Shown in pieces: positions 1 to 6,907 of a stretch of 7,441 nt of DNA. The position numbers were made by a program, and so were the translations under genes. The stretch covers positions 1 to 7,441 of the forward strand of contig PXDL01000354.1 of assembly GCA_003566395.1 (NCBI GenBank), in the 5' to 3' direction. The notes under the pieces are model-generated. The model had not been told where the DNA came from, ran no database searches, and saw only the letters and a program-made list of their open reading frames with translations. This DNA is from Balneolia bacterium. Its GTDB lineage: Bacteria > Bacteroidota > Rhodothermia > Balneolales > Cyclonatronaceae. Each line of letters opens with the position of its first letter. Within the stretch, counting starts at the first letter, position 1.

Positions 1-385
1 ATCGTGATGTCATACGAAATGATTATCTGAAAGAATTGAAACTCAGCTAAGTCCGAAACCGGAATTTAAGCCAAAGAACGTGCTTAACATACCATCTTTT
101 CATCATTTAAAATAGTGGGGAAGTCTCCTCCTTTAATAGTCCCTTATTGGATGGGCATTTCTGCGGCGTGTCAATCAACATTTTTGGGCTGTAACGGCTT
201 GAGGTTGTACGGCATGACAACCATCCAAGAATAGAAGCAACAAATACTATTCGGAGGGAATTTTCTTCCCGTAGCTTGAAGTTGGTGCAATATTATTCGT
301 TTATTGGATTTCAAACGTTTTCAAAACCCTCATTTCATGAGCAGTCGGGTAATTTAATTTATGACGATTCATTTGTTCCGGTCTC
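1..385. other. Non-coding region upstream of pncB
   Basis: I recognise no complete gene in this stretch, and stop codons interrupt every frame. The first 50 bases are open in one plus frame (reading RDVIRNDYLKELKLS, then TAA at 48-50). This could be the tail of a gene lying to the left, but 15 residues are too few to tell. The rest probably holds the promoter and 5' leader of the pncB cluster. Small inverted repeats are visible: CTCAT/ATGAG around 329-341, and GGGAA/TTCCC around 256-270. Neither is followed by a T-run, so neither looks like a terminator. An AT-rich TAATTTAATTTATG at 350-363 loosely resembles the TAnnTTTG -7 box of Bacteroidota promoters, with TTTC about 18 bases upstream. That match is weak. 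Confidence 0.5.
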
Positions 386-1774
386 ATGCTTGACGAATAC
401 GTAAAACTTAACGGGCTTTATACCGATTTCTATGAGCTGACGATGGCTCAGGGATTCTTTAAAACCAACAGACATCTGGAAGAAGCTGTATTCGACTATT
501 TCTTCAGAAAAAATCCGTTTAACGGCAATTTTGTGGTTTTTGCCGGTACTAAAACGCTTCAAACTTTTCTGAAGCAGTTCACATATGGCGGGAAGCAGAC
601 GGCCTGGCTGAAAGAGCAGGGATTCGACAGCTCGTTTCTGAATTGGCTCGGTTCTTCACCGCTCGATGTTCATATTGAAGCCCCGCCCGAAGGTACACCC
701 GTTTTTCCGTTTGAACCTGTGATGCAGATCAAAGGCCCCCTTGCCCGCTGCCTGTTGCTGGAGACCATCATCCTGAACATCATTAATTTCGAGTCCTTGA
801 TTGCCACCAAAGCCGCGCGCATGAAAAGCGTGATGAAACCCGGTCAGAAGCTGATCGATTTCGGGTTGAGACGCGCCCACGGCCTTGCCGGAGTTCACGC
901 CTCGAGAGCGGCTATTATCGGAGGATGCGACAGCTCCTCAAACGTCTTTTCGGCAGCTGTGCACAATCACGCATCCGGAGGAACTCACGCTCACGCCTGG
1001 ATACAGAGCTTTGAATCCGAACTGGATGCCTTTTCCACCTACGCTCAGCTCTATCCCGACTCCTGCATTCTGCTTGTTGACACCTATGACACCCTGAGAA
1101 TCGGGGTTCCAAGCGCCATAAAAACAGCCAAACGTCTTGAGCAAAAAGGGCATAAACTTCTGGGAGTTCGTGTCGATAGCGGCGATTTCACAAAGATTGT
1201 ACCCCAAACACGTAAAATGCTCAATGAAGCCGGTCTCGACTATGTGAAGATTGTGGTATCGGATAACATCGATGAATATCGCATCCGGGAGATGAATGAA
1301 AAGGGCGTGCCGGCAGACATCTTCGGCGTGGGAACACGTCTGATAACCGCAAAGGATGATGCGGCTCTCGGGGGCGTTTATAAAATCAGCAGCCTGTCAG
1401 GGCGGCCTTTGATCAAAGTTTCGGATGATGCGGCAAAAATGAGCCTTCCCGGCATGAAAAAACTATATCGGGCGGAAAGAGAAAATCATTTTTCACACGA
1501 CCTTATAACGTGTGATGACGAACCCTTACACCTGCATAATGATTACACCTTCAGACCTGTTCGTACAGTTCAGTACAAAGCAGGTGAAGAACTCAGGGAT
1601 GAATCACTTGAAATGATCAGTAAACGACGGAAGGAACAACTTTCGAAACTTGATCCGGACATTATGCGTTTGGGTAACAAAGGACAAGCCTATGAAGTGG
1701 TTTTAAGTGAAAAACTTGCGACCCTTCAGCGCAGTCTTGCCCGTAAACATAAACAGAATAACACAGAAAATTAA
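386..1774 (+). CDS. pncB: Nicotinate phosphoribosyltransferase
   Basis: This cytosolic enzyme converts nicotinate and PRPP to nicotinate mononucleotide, usually with ATP hydrolysis, and is the entry step of the Preiss-Handler route to NAD. The 462 residues cover the full family length. The N-terminal LYTDFYELTMAQ (11-22) is the family signature. GTHAH at 199-203 matches the loop carrying the histidine that is phosphorylated during catalysis (His203 here, by alignment to His219 of the enteric enzyme). Other core motifs are DFGLRRAHG (158-166), VRVDSGD (261-267), VSDN (291-294) and FGVGTRL (313-319), the last three in the phosphate/PRPP-binding barrel. ATG 386 is chosen because an in-frame stop lies just upstream (362-364) and the family motif starts about ten residues in. 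No Shine-Dalgarno precedes it, which is common in Bacteroidota-like genomes. It is first in a cluster with pncA, the enzyme that makes its substrate. Confidence 0.97.
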   Translation: MLDEYVKLNGLYTDFYELTMAQGFFKTNRHLEEAVFDYFFRKNPFNGNFVVFAGTKTLQTFLKQFTYGGKQTAWLKEQGFDSSFLNWLGSSPLDVHIEAPPEGTPVFPFEPVMQIKGPLARCLLLETIILNIINFESLIATKAARMKSVMKPGQKLIDFGLRRAHGLAGVHASRAAIIGGCDSSSNVFSAAVHNHASGGTHAHAWIQSFESELDAFSTYAQLYPDSCILLVDTYDTLRIGVPSAIKTAKRLEQKGHKLLGVRVDSGDFTKIVPQTRKMLNEAGLDYVKIVVSDNIDEYRIREMNEKGVPADIFGVGTRLITAKDDAALGGVYKISSLSGRPLIKVSDDAAKMSLPGMKKLYRAERENHFSHDLITCDDEPLHLHNDYTFRPVRTVQYKAGEELRDESLEMISKRRKEQLSKLDPDIMRLGNKGQAYEVVLSEKLATLQRSLARKHKQNNTEN

Positions 1775-1798
1775 TATTAATATAGGATTCAGGTACTT

Positions 1799-2344
1799 AT
1801 GCGCGCATTACTCGTGGTAGATGTTCAGAATGATTTTTGTCCGGGCGGAGCTTTGGGGGTTAAAGACGGGAACAAAATTATTCCACATATAAATAATCTA
1901 ATTCGTGAATTCGATTTCGTGGTAGCTTCCCGCGACTGGCATCCTGAAGACACCGTTCACTTTGAAAAATGGCCGGTTCACTGCGTCAGGGGAACTGAAG
2001 GAGCCGAGTTCCATCCGGATCTTATGGTTCGCAAGATTGACAAGATATTCGATAAAGGAACCAAGAATAAAGATGACGGCTATTCTGCGTTTGAAGCAAC
2101 CAATGCAGACCTTGCAGCATTTCTGAAAGATAAAGAGGTCGAAGAGTTGTACATCTGCGGTCTAACCACAGAATACTGCGTAAAACAGACCACACTTGAT
2201 GCCGTCACCAACGGGTTCAAGACATTTCTGTTTACCGACGCCATCGCACCGGTTAATATGAATCCCGGCGATGAAGAGAAAGCCCTGAACGAAATGCAGG
2301 ACGCAGGCGTAATTTTCCTGACTTCCAAAATTGTACTTCGCTGA
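1799..2344 (+). CDS. pncA: Nicotinamidase
   Basis: This isochorismatase-fold hydrolase deamidates nicotinamide to nicotinate and ammonia, feeding PncB encoded 24 bases upstream. Its 181 residues match the usual short bacterial form. The cysteine-hydrolase triad is complete: Asp8 in VVDVQNDF, Lys86 in FDKGT, and Cys127 in GLTTEYCV. Metal ligands typical of nicotinamidases are also present: Asp46 and His48 in SRDWHPED, and His61 in WPVHCVRGTEGAEFHP, with His54 as a further candidate. These zinc/iron ligands separate true nicotinamidases from other isochorismatase-like hydrolases, so the assignment is firm. The start at 1799 has an AGG five bases upstream. The stop overlaps the next start by one base, so translation of the oxidoreductase is probably coupled to this gene. 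GLTTEYCV replaces the commoner GLATDYCV, a conservative change. Confidence 0.97.
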   Translation: MRALLVVDVQNDFCPGGALGVKDGNKIIPHINNLIREFDFVVASRDWHPEDTVHFEKWPVHCVRGTEGAEFHPDLMVRKIDKIFDKGTKNKDDGYSAFEATNADLAAFLKDKEVEELYICGLTTEYCVKQTTLDAVTNGFKTFLFTDAIAPVNMNPGDEEKALNEMQDAGVIFLTSKIVLR

Positions 2345-3450
2345 TGCCGGAGCCACAAAACCCGGATCTGCTGATTATCGGGGCCGGACTTGCCGGCTCT
2401 TTTCTGGCCCTTTCGCTTAGCCGGGCAGGCGAATCGCCCACACTCATTCACGACAACAGCGCTACGGCCTCTTGGGTGCCGCTGGCGCTGTACAACCCGG
2501 CATCGACAATACGGGCCAGGAAAGGATGGGCGGCCGAGAAGTGTCACGACGCCCTTCACAGCTGCCTCGAAGAATTGGCCGGCGAAGGATTCCCGATAGA
2601 CGATATAGTCAGCCGTGAAGGCGTAATCCGACCCTGCCTGGATGAGGGAATGCGCGAAAACTTCATCAAATCTGCAGAAAATGAAGCCTGGCCCAAAGGA
2701 TGGGTGGAGTGGCTTGAGCCGGAAGAAATGCAAAACAGGTTTCCCAGAGCCGAGTACCGGTTCGGAGGTTTATGGGTCCCTTACGGGATGACGTTCGACA
2801 CTCCCCTGCTGCTATCCGCCATTCACAAATTGCTTGAGCATAAATACAAATGCCGCATCATTCGTGACACGGTTCAGCAAATAGAGCCGAATTCTGAGTC
2901 AGCTCAGATTATTTGTACTCAAAATTCCTTTGATGCGAAACGTGTGGTAGTGGCAGCCGGATCAGCGGTGAACAATTTGGTAAACCTTTCGGGAATTAAA
3001 ATTCATCAGGTGAAAGGCCAAACCCTTGAAACCCGAAAACCGGCTCAGATTTCTTTTGGAGCCTCGGTATCATCCCGTGGTTATATAGCTTTAAAAGGAA
3101 GTCGTATGGTGATCGGCAGCACCTATGAGCATCACTTTTCCGATCTGGAAACAACCCAAAAAGCGGCCGAGAGGTTGTTGCAAAAAGTCGCTGGTACATT
3201 TCCCGGAATTTCCACTCAGTCCCTGGATATCGAAACTCAGTGGGCGGGCATCCGGGTGACCACGCCCGACAGGCGTCCACTGCTTGGCAAACTTCCCGGT
3301 AGCAATTCAATATTTCTTTCGGCGGGATTTGGCTCAAAGGGCATGGTGTATGCACCATATTGCGGACAGTTGCTCGCAGAAAATATCATTTCAGGTTCAG
3401 ACCTGCCTTTTGAAGTGTCACTTATGCGTCAGCTGCCGCCGCAGGCATAG
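2344..3450 (+). CDS. FAD-dependent oxidoreductase, DAO family, MnmC(o)/ThiO-like
   Basis: This 368-residue flavoenzyme belongs to the D-amino-acid oxidase/glycine oxidase superfamily. The N-terminal dinucleotide-binding fold is clear: DLLIIGAGLAG at 8-18, followed by a helix rich in Ala and Leu. VVVAAGSAVN (201-210) is the second FAD-contact strand. KGQTLE (224-229), GSTYEHHFSDLE (258-269), WAGIRVTTPDRRPLLG (300-315) and AGFGSKGMVYAPYCGQLLA (327-345) form the C-terminal FAD/substrate signature. The last block and ALYNPAS (48-54) resemble the oxidase domain of MnmC, which oxidises cmnm5U34 in tRNA, more than ThiO or DadA. The MnmC methyltransferase domain is absent. No signal peptide is seen, so it is probably cytosolic. 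It starts at a TGATG overlap with pncA, and no ribosome-binding site of its own is evident. The substrate cannot be settled from sequence alone; a small amine or amino acid is equally possible. Confidence 0.88.
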   Translation: MPEPQNPDLLIIGAGLAGSFLALSLSRAGESPTLIHDNSATASWVPLALYNPASTIRARKGWAAEKCHDALHSCLEELAGEGFPIDDIVSREGVIRPCLDEGMRENFIKSAENEAWPKGWVEWLEPEEMQNRFPRAEYRFGGLWVPYGMTFDTPLLLSAIHKLLEHKYKCRIIRDTVQQIEPNSESAQIICTQNSFDAKRVVVAAGSAVNNLVNLSGIKIHQVKGQTLETRKPAQISFGASVSSRGYIALKGSRMVIGSTYEHHFSDLETTQKAAERLLQKVAGTFPGISTQSLDIETQWAGIRVTTPDRRPLLGKLPGSNSIFLSAGFGSKGMVYAPYCGQLLAENIISGSDLPFEVSLMRQLPPQA

Positions 3451-3477
3451 CCGGAAAGGACTCTTCACATTTCCTGC

Positions 3478-3804
3478 TCAGGAATCGGTTTCTTCTTCAG
3501 CCTGGGATTCCTGGGTATCGGACGTATTTGCATTCCTGTTATAAAACTGAAATCCACCCTCTCCGTCTCTTACAATACGTCCGTCGCGTGTAATGCGCTC
3601 TCCTTCTCTGGGAGGTCGCTGGGGAAACTCATGAACGCTCATACTACGATTATAATCGTGAGGCACGTAGTGGTTGTGATCGCCATGCGGCACAATAAAA
3701 TAGCCCGGATCATCCTGAAATACGTTGTTTGAGGCGAGTATAACAACGATAGAAAAAATGAGGGCGAAAAAGACAAAATATAATTTCCGTTTTCCTACTG
3801 CCAT
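3478..3804 (-). CDS. Small membrane-anchored protein with histidine-triad-like motif
   Basis: I do not recognise this 108-residue protein as a named family. A short basic N-terminus (MAVGKRK) precedes a hydrophobic helix at about 8-25, giving a signal anchor with the remainder outside the cytoplasm. Right after it lies FIVPHGDHNHYVPHDY (36-51), with His40, His43, His45 and His49. HGDHxHY is the hallmark of the zinc-binding repeats of streptococcal histidine-triad (Pht) proteins, where it occurs several times in long surface proteins; here it occurs once. Then come a proline/arginine-rich stretch, a TRDGRIVRDGEGGFQFYNR segment (72-90) and an acidic Ser/Thr/Glu tail. An AGGA lies seven bases before the ATG. 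The gene begins 28 bases after the rtcB stop in the same direction, so the two are probably co-transcribed. Binding of zinc or another transition metal is inferred from the motif only. Confidence 0.82.
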   Translation of the reverse strand: MAVGKRKLYFVFFALIFSIVVILASNNVFQDDPGYFIVPHGDHNHYVPHDYNRSMSVHEFPQRPPREGERITRDGRIVRDGEGGFQFYNRNANTSDTQESQAEEETDS

Positions 3805-3832
3805 AGCTTTGTCCTGATTTCAAAAATTTACG

Positions 3833-4987
3833 TTAGCCTTTAATAACGGCAAGCGGCGTTAATTCGGTATGAATATCGATCAAATCCTTTTGGTTTGCCA
3901 TCACCTTACGAATGTCTTTGTAGCTTGAGGGAGCCTCATCAAGGTCCTTGCGATTTCTCACGGCATGAATCACGCCCATGCCCTCAAGCTGATCTTTTTC
4001 ATGTGCCAAATCGAGGATTTTACGCGCACGGTTCCGGCTCATCCCCCTGCCCGCCCCATGCGAACATGACTCCAGAGAATCGGGATTCCCTTTTCCAATG
4101 ACAATATAGGAAGGACTACCCTGAGAGCCCGGAATCATGCCAAGTTCACCTTTTCGGGCCCGGGTGGCTCCTTTACGGTGCACAATTACGTCATGGCCGA
4201 AATGCTGCTCTCGGTCGGCAAAATTATGAGGTTTATTGATGAACATATCAAATCCGGTATCTCCGCACACCTCGGTCAAAGCTTCCTTCACGCGTTCCAT
4301 CATTAACCTGCGGTTGTTCAGCGCAAACTCGATACAGTACTCCATTTCCTGATAATATTCCTGGAAATGAATGATATCCTCCGGAAAATAAGCCAGATCA
4401 TCTTTCATTTCGGTAAAGCATTGCGGGGCTAATTTGATGGCGAGATTATTGTAATATTCCGCCACTTTATACCCGATGTTACGGCTGCCGGAATGAACCA
4501 TGATCCAGATGTAGCCGTCCGAACCTTTTTGAATTTCAATGAAATGATTTCCGCCTCCCAGCGTGCCTACTTGTTTTCTGGCACTGTCATATTCCTGCTC
4601 TACAATCTTGAGATCTCCATTTATGTCGGGCATCCAGCTTTCAGGTTGAGGCTCGTTATGGTGATTAAACCCAACCGGGACCGTTTTACGGACGATGCCC
4701 ATCACCTTCTTGAGCTGTTCCTGATCGATATGTGTCAGGCTTGTTCGAAGCGAACACATTCCGCATCCGATATCCACGCCTACGGCATTGGGAACAATAC
4801 ATTTAACCATAGCAAGCACGCCGCCGATTGGCATTCCATATCCCTGATGGGAATCGGGCATAATGGCCACGTGACCAATTGAAAACGGCATGTTGGCGAT
4901 ATCTTTGGCCTGTTGTAAAGCCGTATCTTCGATATCGTCAAGCCACAATTTAATGGGGATTTTCTCGGTTGTGATTTCTCTGATCAT
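3833..4987 (-). CDS. rtcB: RNA-splicing ligase RtcB (tRNA/RNA 3'-phosphate ligase)
   Basis: RtcB seals RNA ends bearing 2',3'-cyclic phosphate or 3'-phosphate to 5'-OH ends, using GTP and Mn2+. In bacteria it repairs cleaved tRNA and rRNA. In the 384-residue reading the metal and guanylylation set is complete: Asp72 and Cys75 (GVDIGCGM), Asn147-His148 (GGGNHFIE), His165 (MVHSGSRN), His254 (NKPHNF) and His310 (SHGAGRGMSR), which by alignment to E. coli His337 accepts GMP. MPDSHQGYGMP (43-53), HRKGATR (270-276), GSQGSPSYI and the terminal Lys-Gly are family hallmarks. The frame stays open to an ATG at 5029, adding 14 residues (MLTLVQRNDNRKMS) that fit no family N-terminus. I prefer Met at 4987, which has a GGA eight bases upstream; 4993 is another candidate. 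No rtcA, rtcR, archease or prfH lies beside it. Confidence 0.96.
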   Translation of the reverse strand: MIREITTEKIPIKLWLDDIEDTALQQAKDIANMPFSIGHVAIMPDSHQGYGMPIGGVLAMVKCIVPNAVGVDIGCGMCSLRTSLTHIDQEQLKKVMGIVRKTVPVGFNHHNEPQPESWMPDINGDLKIVEQEYDSARKQVGTLGGGNHFIEIQKGSDGYIWIMVHSGSRNIGYKVAEYYNNLAIKLAPQCFTEMKDDLAYFPEDIIHFQEYYQEMEYCIEFALNNRRLMMERVKEALTEVCGDTGFDMFINKPHNFADREQHFGHDVIVHRKGATRARKGELGMIPGSQGSPSYIVIGKGNPDSLESCSHGAGRGMSRNRARKILDLAHEKDQLEGMGVIHAVRNRKDLDEAPSSYKDIRKVMANQKDLIDIHTELTPLAVIKG

Positions 4988-5067
4988 ACTCATTTTCCGG
5001 TTATCATTTCTCTGTACCAAGGTAAGCATTATCTCCCGGAAATGAGATATACGATCGGCATCAAACT

Positions 5068-5105
5068 AAAAAAACCTTGCACAGGATTCAGCTGTGCAAG
5101 GTTTT
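5068..5105 (-). terminator. Rho-independent terminator of the asnS-holA-sigma unit
   Basis: The arms 5071-5084 and 5092-5105 are perfectly complementary over 14 bp (core CCTTGCACAG/CTGTGCAAGG) with a seven-base loop. Read on the minus strand, the hairpin follows the sigma-factor stop at 5132 by about 27 bases and ends in a run of seven T (the A-run at 5068-5074 on the plus strand). On the plus strand only four T follow, so it works mainly leftward. It separates the sigma-factor transcript from rtcB, which must therefore have its own promoter in the short space before its start. Confidence 0.9.
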
Positions 5106-5131
5106 GTGTTGAGGCTATTGTATCTGGAAAA

Positions 5132-5749
5132 TCAGGCGGCGTGGTAAACCGAATCTTTATCAAGAACCGGAGTCAGCATGGTCTGAAGCCGTGAGCGTCC
5201 GCGGTTAATGCGCGATTTCACAGTGCCCATCGGCAAATTCACAGCACTTGAAATCTCTTCATAACTAAGATCTTTGTATTCACGCAGGTTCAGCAATTCT
5301 CTGTATTCATGCGGGAGTTCGTCCAGCGCTTTCCGAACCATAGCGAGGGTCATGGTGCTGTCGGTCTGTTCATCGGGCGAACGCTGGGGATCGGGCAGCT
5401 GAGTTTCCATTCCGTGTTCGTCGTCTTTGTGATGGATGGAACTGGTTTGCATGCGCTGTCTTTTTTTGAATTGAGTGCGCATCAGATTGCCGGCTATGGT
5501 GTACAGCCAGGTTGAAAAGCGGGCTACTTCTTCATAAGCATTTCTGCTGTTATACACCCGCATGAAGGTTTCCTGGATGATGTCTTCAGTATCTTCATGA
5601 TTGCGTGTATAGCGAATCAAATAATGATATAAACGCTGTTGATATCGCTGCATCAGAAGAGTAAATCCGCACTCATTTCCCGCCTGAAAATGACGCATGA
5701 GCTGCTCGTCGGTTAGTGCTGCCAGACTATTTTTTTTCTGTGCTTCCAT
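5132..5749 (-). CDS. ECF-type RNA polymerase sigma factor (sigma-70 family)
   Basis: This 205-residue protein is a two-domain group 4 sigma factor that would direct RNA polymerase to a dedicated promoter set. Region 2 spans about 28-99: LMQRYQQRLYHYLIRYT binds core polymerase, and DTEDIIQETFMRVY with FSTWLYTIAGNLMRTQFKKR forms the -10 recognition and melting surface. A polar linker follows (about 100-135, rich in His, Asp and Pro). Region 4 spans about 138-192: ALDELPHEYRELLNLREYKD, then the helix-turn-helix DLSYEEISSAVNLPMGTVKSRINRGRSRL, which reads the -35 element. Regions 1.2 and 3 are absent, as usual for ECF factors. It starts 44 bases after the holA stop without a visible Shine-Dalgarno and is followed by a strong terminator. 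No anti-sigma gene lies downstream, so any partner must be encoded elsewhere or control must be transcriptional. The regulon cannot be deduced here. Confidence 0.96.
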   Translation of the reverse strand: MEAQKKNSLAALTDEQLMRHFQAGNECGFTLLMQRYQQRLYHYLIRYTRNHEDTEDIIQETFMRVYNSRNAYEEVARFSTWLYTIAGNLMRTQFKKRQRMQTSSIHHKDDEHGMETQLPDPQRSPDEQTDSTMTLAMVRKALDELPHEYRELLNLREYKDLSYEEISSAVNLPMGTVKSRINRGRSRLQTMLTPVLDKDSVYHAA

Positions 5750-5793
5750 AATTCGCCGGGTTCGGGTTCACAGTTACTGAACAGGTTAATGTA

Positions 5794-6879
5794 TCAGGCG
5801 AGAATACGTTTTAGCATCATTACAAAAATAGCCTTTGAATCCAGCTTGCTGAAACCTTTAATTGATCGGTCGGCATCCAGCAAAGCTTCAAAAACCAATG
5901 GCAATTCGTCCATTCGGAAAGACGTGGCATCTCTGGCAATCATTTTAAGCCGGTAATTACCAACTTTCATCTGAGCGTCAATATCCGACGGACTCAGATT
6001 TTTTTTTGCCAGACGATTATACTGCCAGATATTTGTGAATGAACTATGCAGTAGTGCAATAATCCGAAGTATTTCGCCTGTTTCGTTATCTGCAGATTGC
6101 AAGATCTGTTCCGCAATGAACATCGTTTTTCGGGCATTTCTGGCAAAAAGGGCATTCTGGAGGTCGAATGCGGTATATTCGCGCGAAAAACCGACTACAG
6201 ATTTTACATCCTTGACCGATATTTGTTCAGCCGACTTGTGAAAAGTGGCGAGTTTTTCCAGTTCTGTGGACAGTTTATGCAAATTAGTGCCCACTATTTG
6301 ATACAGCATCTCCGCGGCGGGGCGCTCAATCTCTTTGTTGTGTTTGGTACGAACCCAGTCCGAAATCCATTCTACTATGCTGTGCTCCGGCGGTGAGTCA
6401 AATTCAAAATAGCCGCACTCTTGCGAATTCAGCAGCGCTTTGTAGAACCTGGTATTTTTGTTGGGCTTTTTGAAATCATGCATCACCAGCACGGTCTCTT
6501 TCGACGGCCGCTCAAAATACGGGATGAATGAGTCCAGGCTACCACCGCTGTTCTCTTGCTGTTCTTCGTCCGGATTGATGTTCTTATTTGTGCTCTGAAA
6601 AAATTCCCGGACAATAACCAGCCGCTTATCCCCCATCATCGGGTAGCTTCGGGCCACATCCAGTATCTTTGCCGGATCCACATCCTGTCCATAGAGCAGA
6701 TCGAAATTAAAATCTCTGCTTTCAGGCGGAACCAGCCCGGTAAGTTTATCCTGAATCTGATCGGTAAAAAACTGCTCGTCTCCGCATAAAAAATACACCG
6801 GCAAAATCTTCCCATCCCCGATATCCTTTATCAGATTGATAAAAAGCTGCTGACTATCCGTTTTTATGCGTTTTGCCAT
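5794..6879 (-). CDS. holA: DNA polymerase III subunit delta
   Basis: HolA is the delta subunit of the clamp loader. It opens the beta sliding clamp so the tau/gamma-delta-delta' complex can load it on primed DNA at the replication fork. The 361 residues match the family length. Family signatures appear in order: PVYFLCGDEQFFTDQI (27-42), the degenerate nucleotide-binding start of the AAA+-like domain; FNFDLLYGQD (57-66); ARSYPMMGDKRLVIVRE (76-92), the region that contacts the clamp; NLHKLSTELEKLATF (199-213); and FDLQNALFARNARKTM (238-253), which opens the C-terminal collar domain. A Gln/Asn/Glu-rich insertion at about 95-115 interrupts the first domain and is probably a lineage-specific loop. 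ATG 6879 follows an AGG four bases upstream. It lies 28 bases after asnS and 44 bases before the sigma gene, so all three look co-transcribed. Confidence 0.95.
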   Translation of the reverse strand: MAKRIKTDSQQLFINLIKDIGDGKILPVYFLCGDEQFFTDQIQDKLTGLVPPESRDFNFDLLYGQDVDPAKILDVARSYPMMGDKRLVIVREFFQSTNKNINPDEEQQENSGGSLDSFIPYFERPSKETVLVMHDFKKPNKNTRFYKALLNSQECGYFEFDSPPEHSIVEWISDWVRTKHNKEIERPAAEMLYQIVGTNLHKLSTELEKLATFHKSAEQISVKDVKSVVGFSREYTAFDLQNALFARNARKTMFIAEQILQSADNETGEILRIIALLHSSFTNIWQYNRLAKKNLSPSDIDAQMKVGNYRLKMIARDATSFRMDELPLVFEALLDADRSIKGFSKLDSKAIFVMMLKRILA

Positions 6880-6907
6880 AATACCTGCCCGCGAAAGTCC
6901 AAATAAG

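Noticed and set aside
2..50. Possible C-terminal tail of an upstream gene in plus frame 3
   Set aside because: Only 15 residues before a stop; too short to show coding character or family.
117..295. Open stretch on the minus strand in the pncB leader, with other frames giving phrases such as GTIKGGDFPTI
   Set aside because: It has no suitable start codon near its upstream end, the attractive phrases are split by stops in other frames, and no family is recognised. Treated as chance rather than a pseudogene.
1354..1434. Direct repeat of GGATGATGCGGC at 1354-1365 and 1423-1434
   Set aside because: Both copies fall within pncB and encode the dipeptide pairs Asp-Asp-Ala-Ala in the normal protein; this is a chance 12-base match.
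2080..2733. 217-residue open frame on the minus strand across pncA and the oxidoreductase
   Set aside because: It lies opposite two genes with complete catalytic motifs, and its translation is Arg/Cys/Ser-rich with no domain. It is a shadow frame.
4493..4882. 129-residue open frame on the plus strand within rtcB
   Set aside because: It lies wholly opposite conserved RtcB active-site sequence, with no recognisable domain or ribosome-binding site.
3478..5029. Reading rtcB plus the histidine-motif gene as a defence or toxin-repair island
   Set aside because: No nuclease, toxin, prfH, rtcR or mobile-element signal is present, and both flanks are housekeeping genes. The evidence supports only a two-gene transcription unit.
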